From the NCBI GenBank assembly GCA_038021145.1, contig JBBPHT010000006.1:62001-126000 (forward strand): a stretch of DNA of 64,000 nucleotides, in the 5' to 3' direction. The notes under the pieces are model-generated. The model was given only the letters and a program-made list of their open reading frames with translations. It was not told where the DNA came from and ran no database searches. A program made the position numbers and the translations under genes. The stretch comes from Phyllosticta citriasiana (lineage: Eukaryota > Ascomycota > Dothideomycetes > Botryosphaeriales > Phyllostictaceae). The stretch's first letter is position 1. Each line of letters starts with the position of its first letter. Shown piece by piece: positions 55,442-64,000 of the stretch.

Positions 55442-57904
55442 ACTCCACGGCCGCATCCTCCTTTTCCATCCACCCACCCAGCCAGTCAGACGACTCCTCG
55501 CAACTGTGCATGCACTCTTTCAAAGTAGCTAGAGGCCGCAATTATAAAACAACCATTCCATTCCATCAATAACTATCACCCCACGCGCACTGCTACCTCA
55601 TCAACCACAAGACCAACAGCTCTAGCCTTGTTACGCTTCGCCTCGCCTTTCCTTGCCCCTGATACTCTTCAACATACACAAATATCCACCATCAACATCA
55701 ACATCAACGCTTCCATTATCTCAGACACAACAAACGACCACAAGCTTCCCCTCCCCTTGTCTCTGCCTTCATCCTCCTCCAGAAACGTACCAACGCAAGA
55801 CATGCTATCTAGGCAGCACATCCATGCTCTCCATCCATCCGCACCTCTAGTCACCTGCGCCGCCAAACGTGAATAACGGCTGCTGAGCTGCTTGCAGATC
55901 CACAGATATCCTAGTACATAAAACAGCGCACGCACTGCTACACGTAAGTGGTAGCGTATTATCTCAACCTTAATTACTACCGCTTGCTTGCTACTACTTG
56001 CTTACTGAGGCAGCAAAACTGACAAGGTTAGAACTGGGCTGGGGCGTTTAGTTTGGTTTGGTTTAGTCTGGTAGGGGTACCCGGTGGGGGTATGTTAGTC
56101 TGATTACTCGCGGCTACTCGCTGATTAATTAATTGGTGAGTGAGGTGAGGTGGAGATGGGATGTTGATGAATCTCAGGACGGAGTTAAGTACATGGTGCT
56201 ACTACGCCGTTCTATTCTATGACCACACTAAACACCTCCATCATGTTAAAGAACCACGTGCATTTATTCTCATCACCTTCCAATACAACAGCATCTAATT
56301 GCACTGTCTGCTATTGCTACTTGTTGGCGGGTCTAGGGACATAAGGGTCCGGCGCGAACGGAAGACAGTTGAACTTTTTGAACAAGACGGCGCCACGGCC
56401 CACACCACCACTGCCACCGCAGTTATCATGTCTGCGATGATGATGATGATGATGATGATGCGACCGCTTTGCCTGCCGAGTTAGACTCAGTGGTTACGCT
56501 TCTCCTAGTGGTGGTGGAATGTCGAGGGTTTATATACCTTCTTGAATTGTGACGGTAAGGCGAGGAAGAGGGCTGGGTTGGTTGGGCAGAGCTGAGCGCG
56601 TGTGACCACACGACAGACTGCTGCCTCACAGGAGGTTGCCCGCGCTCGTGATATTTCCCAAGGCTACCTAACATGTGTCTGACCCATGACATCTCCACCT
56701 GTGACTCCGCCTGTGCTGCCTAGGCGAGCCTCACGAAAGCAGCTTGTGACGTCCAAAGCTCGTAAGTCTTCTGGTGAAGGGGTATATAACCAGCTCCCTC
56801 TCCTCCATCAAGAACGGCACCATCCTGAACAGCGGAGCCAGCGTCCACGAACCGGAGCATTCGTGGAACAATTACAAAAGAGATACGCACTGCTTTCGCT
56901 GCGTGGACATCATGGATTTTAACAGATTTACTCGGGGAGGGAGCGGCCGGCGCTCGGTTCGGTGTTTCTGTGAGTGCGCCTCTTGGATACGCAGTGGGAT
57001 TGTCGTCATCGTCTATCGGTGATGATGAGGAGGAGGTTGATCGGGAGCTAGCGGTGGTGATGATGAAAGGCATTGTAGCTTATTGTAGCGCAGTCCAGAC
57101 ATAGAGGAAGGTGTATGTCGACAGCATGGCATAGAAGTCTTGTGCCCCATGATCTCAACAGAGGGAAAATCTGGGGGCGAGCACTCCAAATCCTGCCGAG
57201 ACAACCAAGAACTCGATAGCAACCAAAGGTGGTGGAAAAAGAAGAAGAAAAATTGACATTAGACACATAGTCAACACCGAGGTAGTTAACGTCCAAATAT
57301 CCTCAAGACTCAGGTAGATGCGCGCAACCACGCGTGCCCAGCGACGCGCTCGCGACTCACACACTCCACCTCGAACATCGATTGAAAAATCAGATGAGAA
57401 GAAGAACCCCAAAGTCAAAACAAAACACCAAGTCCAATGCCATCATCCACCGCCCTTCAGCACAGCAGGGCTAGAAAGAGAATTCAGGAAAGTGCCAGAC
57501 AATCTGACTACAGTGCCTCAAAGAACGCCGTCAAAGGATCAAATATGATGAGAGAAAAAGGGTATGACATCAAAATGAAAAAGAAGATGAGAAGAAAGAT
57601 CAAAGTACGTCCCTGCCGTTGTTCTGCTTGACTGCCCTGCCCATCTGTGTTGCGCCCGCTCCCTGCCTGGTGCTGCACTTTTGTGGTGTGCGCCCGTCAA
57701 TCAATCAAACGCCTAGGTATGCTTTGCTGCTGCTGCTACTGCTGCGCGTTGTTCTGTCTGGTAAATGTGTGGTAGGTAGAACGTTTTCGCCATGACAACT
57801 CTCTCGCCCGCTCGCTAGCACAAAGAGGAAAACGACTGCAGATGAAAAGAGGCAGAAATGATAAAAAGAAGGAGAAATTATGGCGGCGTGGGATGTTGAT
57901 GTTA
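55442..57904. other. Intergenic region, no gene recognised
   Basis: 2.5 kb between convergent genes, AT-richer than the coding parts. It contains (GAT)n at about 56437-56460, (TGC)n at about 57727-57745 and many short ORFs without motifs. Confidence 0.45.
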
Positions 57905-59110
57905 TTAGATGCCAATATACCACAGCTCGACGCCCAACACGTCGAACTTGTTACCCTCGTCGCTGAGCGGCTCGTTGCCAAATGTCGGACACGAGTCGGA
58001 CACGCCGTTTTCGAGATTGTCGTCGAGCCAGAGGCCGTAGTGGCCGTCGCTATACACCGTGTCAGCCTTAACTCCCTTTCCCTGTTACGTCATAAGGGAC
58101 TCTTACCCTCCGCCAACGCTCAAAAACCCCTGCTCGCAGAAAATCATGTAGTCGTTGACGCCGCTGTACGGAAAGGCCTTGAAGCGTATGCGCTCGGGGG
58201 TGCTGGCGCCGCTGCCTTGCAGACTGGTTGCTCCACTCCCATGGAGGTGATGTTTGGGCTGGACGACGCTCGTCATGCGGACGGCGTTTGTAGTGTCGGC
58301 GCTGGGCGGCGGCGGCAGACTGGCCAGAGTCGGCAGCGAAGGTAAAACATGTGCGCGCCACAGAAAGCACTCGCCTGTGCCGTAGAAGTGTGGTGAAGGG
58401 TGCGGCGGGTCCGACAGATACGCGCCAAAGACACCGCCGCCTCCGTCGCGCACGACCAGCACGTAGCCGCCTCGTTTGCCCCGCAGCTCAGATACAGATT
58501 GGTACAATGTTGAAAGGCTGACGCCGTCTTGCTCGAGCGAGTATACGAGGCGCCAATCTTCGACGAGCTGCAGCCGTGGTGGGATAAGCAGCCGGATTTC
58601 TTCAGCGAGCTGGCGCGAGAGCAGGCGGCTGCGTTCGCGTGTCGTGTCACTCCAGCCAGACAGCGAGAGCGGGGTCAAGGGCGGTGGCTGAAAGGGCAAA
58701 ATGTTGCGGCGCGGCGGGGTGTAGAGGCCGGGGATGGTCGAGGTGTTGGGCTGGAGGCCGCCGTTGGTGCTGTGGCCGCGGGGCGCGGTTGGATCGGTGC
58801 TGATGCGCCGGAGGAGGCCTGTCACGGTCTTGGAGACGGGGTACATGAAGAATGAGGCGGCGGAGAAGACGTCGGCAGGGTGGAAGGGGAGGGGGAGGGC
58901 GGAGGTTGAGCTGGCGGGGGTGGATTCGGCGGGGGATGTCGAGGCGGGAGCAAGGTGGTCAAAGTCGTCGTCGTCGTCGTCGTCGTCGTCTCCAAAGTCA
59001 ATGAGATTTTCGGATTGGTCGAACGCGGGAGGATGGTGGTCCGGCCTGGGCTTGGTGGAGAGGTTGCCAGTGGAGATGTCTGAATCTGGTTCTGTGGCCG
59101 AGGACGCCAT
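57905..59110 (-). CDS. OXR1: TLDc-domain protein, oxidation resistance 1 type
   Basis: Two exons (59110-58107, 58049-57905) give 382 residues. The N-terminal third is disordered and includes an Asp run (GDDDDDDDDDFDH, about 45-57). The TLDc domain occupies roughly residues 160-382: PPLTPLSLSGWS, LLIPPRLQLVEDWRLVYSLEQDGVSLSTLY, GGYVLVVRDGGGGVFGAYLSD, FYGTGECFLWR, FKAFPYSGVNDYMIFCE and, completed by the second exon, GLWLDDNLENGVSDSCPTFGNEPL to the end VLGVELWYIGI. The final WxIG-type ending is diagnostic. OXR1 proteins protect against oxidative stress and regulate V-ATPase disassembly in yeast. The family is well conserved; localisation cannot be read from the sequence. Confidence 0.93.
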
Positions 59111-59464
59111 GGTGTGAGTGTGCGCTGATCGTTGACTTGCGGAGCAGTTGGTGCGGAGTACGGATACTAAGATTGATTGAAGACGCAGAAGAAGCAATCA
59201 CAGAGGGTGCGTGGCGAGGCTTGGGATAGGGAGGGGAGCAGGTGGGCAGTGTTGTGCTCGTAGGTGTGCAGGTAGTTTCATAGCTGCCAAGCAGAGCCAC
59301 TCCCGCCTCCCGCCTCCGCCGTCCGCTTGTAGGGCTGAGCTTTTTATACCAAACTCTGTCGTGTGCTATTTTTGATCTCTACAACCAGACTCCAATCGTT
59401 CGCTACGGAAGAATTCATAGACTACCACATTCTCAATCTGTCGACTGTCATTGACAAAACATCC
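59111..59464. promoter_or_regulatory. Promoter region of OXR1
   Basis: 354 bp between the OXR1 start and the 3' end of the next gene. No coding signal. Confidence 0.5.
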
Positions 59465-60927
59465 TCAGGTATACCACGTCGGCTCCGGCACCTCGCCCAA
59501 CAGCGCAAACCTCCCCAGCTCGCGATTCTTGTACGCGACCGGATCGTGCAGCGTGTGCGTCCGCAAATCCCTCCAAAAGCGATCAAAGCCGAACTTGCGA
59601 CTCGTGGCCTTGCTTCCCGTCACCTCGAAGATGCCGCTCGTCACCCTCAAGCCAGTGTCGGTCGCGACGACCTTGACAGCCGCCACTGTCTCCGCAAACT
59701 CGCCGCGCTCCCGCGCCGTCAGCGCCCCGCGATTGTCACCTCCCTCATGATGATAGTTGTATGTCTCGTACAGCTGCGTGGCTGCGGCATTGGCGCGGTC
59801 AGCGAGGGCTGCGGCGGCTGCCAGGTGAGCATGGAAATTGCCGTATCGCTCGAGGATATAAAACTCATCCAAGGCCGACGTCTTGGGGTCGGCGCTGTAG
59901 GGCCACGGGCGCGTGTGCTGGCGAGTGTACGCCGCGGCGGTCGACAGAGCGCCCTGCGCAATGCCAATGTAAAAGTTGCAAAAGACGAGTTGGATTCTGT
60001 GGCCGAGGCAGTCTTAGCACCGTTCAGCTCATCTAGAATGGGGCGGAATAGCGGCGCGTGCAAGAGGAGAGCATGGGAAAGACTAACGTGGGAAGCAACA
60101 GAGACACAAAGGGAATGTCCAGGACTTGTGGAATCCGCCGCTTTGTTTGGGGGTTCCAGCCAAGGGCATCCGTCCATGGGATGACGACGTTTTCAATCTT
60201 GACGCTGCCGGACTCGGTCAGACGCAGGCCAACATTGTCCCAGTTATGGGCGAATTGGATGCCTGGCTGGTTTGTGTTGACAACGGTGTAAATGTTGTCT
60301 TTGGTCCCCTCGAGCACGCCCTCGAAGACGGTCAGATCCGACACCACTCCTCCAGTGTTGAAATTCTTGAAACCATTCCAGACGAGGGTATCACCGTCAT
60401 CCTTGACGCTCAAGTCATTGTCTCGGGGGTTGACGGCGCCTCCCAGGAAGAGATTGTTGGAAATGATGAATTCCTGCAGAGCTTCGGCTTGATCTGGGGT
60501 CCCGACGAGATTGGCTATGGCCGACCAGTAGAGATGGTAACCCAGCAGCATGCCGATGGAGCTAACACTGTGAGCAGACATTGCATGAAGCTTTCAGAAG
60601 CACTCACCCATCTCCCTGGGCAACCTCGCGGATGAGCCTGTATCCAACGTGCCACGGTTGCTCTCCTCCACCGTAGCGCTTGGGACCAAGTGCCTTGAGC
60701 AAGCCCGAGTGCTTGAGCAAAGCGACCTCCGCACGAGGCGACTTGTTTTCCAAATCACGCTGAACGGCGTCTTGCCTCAGCACCTCCTTGACCTCTGACG
60801 CACGAGAGAGCCACTCGTCGTCCGTCTGAGGCAGCTTGGCCCATTGCGAGCGATACTTTTCATACACGGCCGGATCAGAGGCAGGAAAGTGGCCATTGGC
60901 CGAGCCATTGGAACCGTTTGAGGCCAT
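59465..60927 (-). CDS. DszC-like acyl-CoA dehydrogenase family monooxygenase
   Basis: Three exons (60927-60608, 60561-60088, 59996-59465) give 441 residues. The protein belongs to the acyl-CoA dehydrogenase fold of the DszC/SfnB (desulfurisation enzyme) branch: HSGLLKALGPKRYGGGEQPW, the middle beta domain with LFLGGAVNPRDNDL, WNGFKNFNTGG, RLTESGSVKIENVVIPW, and the helical C-terminal part with AAAYTRQHTRPWPYS and VTGSKATSRKFGFDRFWRDLRTHTLHDP. DszC relatives use reduced flavin and O2 to oxidise sulfur or nitrogen heteroatoms rather than dehydrogenating acyl-CoA. The substrate is unknown. There is no targeting signal. It lies 316 bp from the stop of the methyltransferase gene on the same strand. 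Confidence 0.88.
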
Positions 60928-61243
60928 TGTGACGAGGACTAGATGGGAGAGCAAACTAAACAGCGGCAGATGTCTAATTTACCACGTCTCGAACCCTGCA
61001 TGGCTAGCGACATCTCGCCATTTGAGCGGGCTATGATGCCGCGAGCCATGCCTCTCGAGCTGCAATTCGATCGGCGACCTGCCGTCATCAAGCAGTGGGG
61101 AAAGATGCCCCTCAAGCAAAAGTCAAAAGCGAGGTGCTAGTAGGTTGTTTTGTCGTGATTGTCGTTGTCCCGCGCTGCGCCAATGACGCAATTCTCGTCG
61201 GACTTTGCTCATGCTCCGTCAACACGTGAATTGACTACATTAT
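60928..61243. other. Intergenic region upstream of the DszC-like gene
   Basis: 316 bp; promoter of the DszC-like gene and 3' flank of the methyltransferase. No gene seen. Confidence 0.5.
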
Positions 61244-62206
61244 CTAATCCGTTGGCTTTCTTGCATAACAGACATACATGTCGTGGTACGCATGCACCTT
61301 TGGATCCTTTACATTCTCCCTCAGCTCGTCGATAAAGGCCCTTGCCTTTTCAACCTCCCACCCCAGCGCCCTTGTCGCCAACGCCAACGTCCAGTCCTCC
61401 GACCCGTGCAGCAAATGCAGCCTACTCCAACGTCCAATTTCTTTCAGCTTGGGATCCGCCGGCCACTGCCCGTTGGGCCACACGTACTCGACCTGCTTGA
61501 CGTCCTTGAAGCCAGCCTGGCCCATCCAGCCCTTCATGCGGTAGATGACGTCGCCGGGCTTGCCAATGACGGCGCAGGCTCGCGTGCTCAGAGCAGCCAT
61601 GCTGGCCATGGCGCTGCCGGCGGGGATGCTGCCGTCGGGAGACTTGAATTCGTGGGCCATTTCGACGTGCTCAATGTAGCCGCCGGGTTTTAGGCATCGC
61701 AGGGCGCGCGCATACAGCGTCGGCCATGAAGCAATGCATCCAAAGAGGCTGCGGATGTGAATGAAGTCGAAGCTGTTGGGCGCATGCGTCCACTCGTCGC
61801 TGGCATCGTCGAGCTCAAAGCGGCAATTACTGGGCACATATGTCGGCTGAGTGGGTGACAGGTCGGTGCCAATGACCTCTGCCGTTGGATTGCGTTCGGC
61901 AAATTCGCTGCAATGGTGAGTCGATTGCATCGAAACATTGATCGAGACGTACATTGCCCAGAGCCCTGTCCCGCACCCAATGTCCAATACTTTGGACACT
62001 CTGCTGGGAAGCGGCGCCAGATGTAGTCTGTCGTCCAGCGTCCTCAACCACAAATGGTGCGCAACGTCGAGATGCTCCTGCGCCTTTTCGTCGTTGGGGC
62101 CCCAGTACGAACCATCCTTGTAGGCGTGATAGCGTCGACCATTTTCAAATCTGTAATTGAAGACACTCGATGCGATGCTAGTCGTGTCGCTCGCGCTGTC
62201 GTCCAT
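61244..62206 (-). CDS. SAM-dependent methyltransferase, LaeA/TAM-like
   Basis: Two exons (62206-61953, 61907-61244) give 305 residues. ENGRRYHAYKDGSYWGPNDE precedes the fold, as in fungal LaeA-like and TAM-domain methyltransferases. Motif I VLDIGCGTGLWA is at about 73-84, GTDLSPTQP follows as the SAM-ribose acidic loop, then FDFIHIRSLFGCI and LKPGGYIEHVEM. The 45-nt intron (GTACGT...CAG) has a length divisible by three and no stop; its removal joins WA to EFAERNP, restoring the usual spacing between motif I and II. Substrate unknown: it may act on a small molecule, as many members of this large family do. It is not LaeA itself by the visible sequence, but this is not certain. Confidence 0.88.
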   Translation of the reverse strand: MDDSASDTTSIASSVFNYRFENGRRYHAYKDGSYWGPNDEKAQEHLDVAHHLWLRTLDDRLHLAPLPSRVSKVLDIGCGTGLWAMYVSINVSMQSTHHCSEFAERNPTAEVIGTDLSPTQPTYVPSNCRFELDDASDEWTHAPNSFDFIHIRSLFGCIASWPTLYARALRCLKPGGYIEHVEMAHEFKSPDGSIPAGSAMASMAALSTRACAVIGKPGDVIYRMKGWMGQAGFKDVKQVEYVWPNGQWPADPKLKEIGRWSRLHLLHGSEDWTLALATRALGWEVEKARAFIDELRENVKDPKVHAYHDMYVCYARKPTD

Positions 62207-63564
62207 GGTGTTGATGGCCGAAATGACCGGCTCCCATTGTGGGCCCGCATCGCCCGTTAAGAAGTGCAGTTCCTCTGCCTGCCGCCATCACACAACGAAT
62301 CATGGCCCAAGTCCCTGGGAATAAAAAAGGTCGCTTTATTGAAGCTGCCAGGATGGCGGAGCGCCGTCGTCACCCGGCTGGCCGAACAAGCCGTGCGCGT
62401 CGCACCGCAGCGGCGGCAGAGTCGAAGAGTGGGAGGACATCATGCCATTCGCACAGCGAGCCTGCTCCGCCTGCTGGCCCCGCCACCCCTGGACAACAAC
62501 TGCAGAACAACTGATCTCGACATTGCTTCCTTTTTGTTGTTGATGGGGTTTTGCTCGCACATCGCCCGAGATCGATCTTCTCCCCGTTGTTGAGATAACC
62601 TTTTTCCTCGTTGGCCTTTGCACTCTTCGCACGACGCTGGGATGGTTTTCGCCGTTCTTCCTTCAATGCCCGTTCTCGTCACTCGGTCCTCTTGATTTGC
62701 TGTTCGTATCAGAAGGGTCCAGAAAGAGCTTGGGACAAGCCGAGGCAGCTCGGGCGCTACAGGGCGACAATCCAACGCCATCGCGACGCAAATCCAGTCC
62801 CTCCCTCCCTAGGACATGGTCTGTTGAACCACTGCAAGGCCTTGAAACACCAATGCTGCTTTCCAGCGTTAGGGCTCGTCTATCATCGCGACTCACCGCT
62901 GTGACGTCTGCGCAGCGAAAACAAAATAAACCTACCATCAACAGTGAGGCGGATTCGTGCAAGTCACGTGAGCGGATGGTGCATCCCAGAGACAAAAACT
63001 TCCATGGCTCCTGATGAGGCTGCAAATCACAGAGGTTCTTTGGCAAAAGTCCCGGAAAACAAGACTCATGGCAAATTGGCCTTGAAAGCTCCGACGACTC
63101 ACCGCGGGAGTACCTGAGCCAACAAGGTCAGGGATGGAAGCAAAATCGCCTTCCAAATTTAGTACCTCCCCGTTACCACGTCTGTTTGGTAGAGCGCGGT
63201 AAGACATCGTCCTCTTTGAATTTGCACATCATCGCTCCCATTAACGCCACAGCTTCACAGCAAGCCACTCAACCATCTTTGCCGCAGTTTCGTTACTTAC
63301 CATGGTCAATCTCTCGTAAACCCCAGCTGGGGCAAACCTTGTCATCATCGACAGAAATAAAACAACCATGGCCGATTGACCACAGCCACCAGTGCTCAAC
63401 ATGTGGCTGTGGTAAATGAACACATACACCTCGACGACTATTGCAGCTGGCGAGAATGGAAATGGGCGCCAGAAGTCGCCAAAGGCATTACAAGACGCTC
63501 CATCTCCTTTCTGAAAAGTCGTTTCTGCTTTCAGTTGCTCTTATTTATTTCAAACACGTTCATC
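62207..63564. other. Intergenic region between divergent genes
   Basis: 1.36 kb between the methyltransferase start and the esterase start. Only short ORFs without motifs are present; it must contain both promoters. Confidence 0.5.
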
Positions 63565-64000
63565 ATGTCTTTCTGGTCTCTCGTGCATCTCCTGTTCGCC
63601 GCCACGGCCGCTCTGGCCGCCACGCCTCCGCCGGGCATATCTTTCCCAGGTGGGACCGGCGTCGCAGACGCCTTGCCCATCCTCACCCTGCCATACGCCT
63701 CCTATCGCGCCAAGTCGTACAATAAGGACAAAGATGTGCGTTTGTGTCTCTTGTCGTCTACCGCCGTTGCTCACGCTTGACTGCAGTACTACCATTTTGC
63801 CAATGTCAGGTTTGCCGCCGCACCGATAGGGGGCTTGCGATGGCAGAAGCCGCAACCGCCGCCCAAGGAGACCAAGTTGCAGGATGGAAGCGTGGGTTCG
63901 CAGTGCCACCAGGCGCAGACTAGCAACTGTGTGTGTCTTGCAATCAAGCGGAGTGTTGATGTTGATTTGAGTAGTCCTTTCATGGTACTTTGAGAACCAG
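63565..64000 (+). CDS. Type-B carboxylesterase, N-terminal part (3' cut by window edge)
   Basis: Exon 1 (63565-63735) starts with a signal peptide (MSFWSLVHLLFAATAALAA). After an intron (GTGCGT...CAG) exon 2 starts at 63787 with YYHFANVRFAAAPIGGLRWQKPQPP, the classic N-terminal block of type-B carboxylesterases/lipases, followed by the first conserved Cys (SQCHQAQ). Another intron probably starts near 63929 (GTGTGT). The catalytic serine region lies beyond the window. A secreted ester hydrolase is expected. Confidence 0.82.

Overview
The window looks like nuclear DNA of a filamentous ascomycete (Pezizomycotina, probably a Sordariomycete; genus not resolved). Most genes carry one to four short introns (about 40-120 bp) with GT...AG borders, coding sequence is GC-rich, and the protein families are typical of such fungi: Zn2Cys6 factor, NRPS-like reductase, SAT4/rhodopsin-domain membrane protein, DszC-like dehydrogenase and LaeA-type methyltransferase. 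Gene models below were spliced by eye and checked for reading-frame continuity; no database search was run.

Layout. 0-3.9 kb: the 3' end of an unrecognised gene, a deleted arylsulfatase pseudogene and a doubtful small ORF. 3.9-13.2 kb: a biotin block made of bioDA (fused dethiobiotin synthetase/DAPA aminotransferase), a divergent bioF (KAPA synthase with a possible peroxisomal C-terminus), bioB (biotin synthase) and, divergent from bioB, a Baeyer-Villiger-type flavin monooxygenase. 13.3-19.4 kb: two unrecognised small proteins and a broken acyl-CoA thioesterase. 19.8-22.3 kb: a Zn2Cys6 transcription factor. 22.3-33.8 kb: a gene-poor stretch crowded with micro- and minisatellites, with one C2H2 zinc-finger gene at 29.3-30.2 kb. 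33.8-44.3 kb: a small Cys-rich protein, prenylcysteine oxidase, VPS4, prefoldin subunit 6, a sulfotransferase-like P-loop protein and an NRPS-like A-T-R reductase. 44.3-48.5 kb: no convincing gene. 48.5-55.4 kb: a SAT4-like membrane protein, an intron-containing tRNA-Thr, a 12-bp minisatellite, GRIM-19 (complex I) and TRM10. 57.9-64 kb: a TLDc/OXR1 protein, a DszC-like acyl-CoA dehydrogenase, a SAM methyltransferase and the start of a type-B carboxylesterase.

How the genes work together. Together bioF, bioDA and bioB cover pimeloyl-CoA to biotin, with divergent promoters (bioDA/bioF and bioB/monooxygenase) that could allow co-regulation. The neighbouring monooxygenase is the most interesting candidate for an undescribed role in that pathway or its precursor supply, but this is inference from position only. 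The NRPS-like reductase and the tail-to-tail sulfotransferase-like gene are a possible minimal specialised-metabolite pair. VPS4, prefoldin 6, GRIM-19, TRM10 and OXR1 are housekeeping genes, so the window is ordinary chromosome rather than a mobile island; no transposon, CRISPR array or viral element was recognised.
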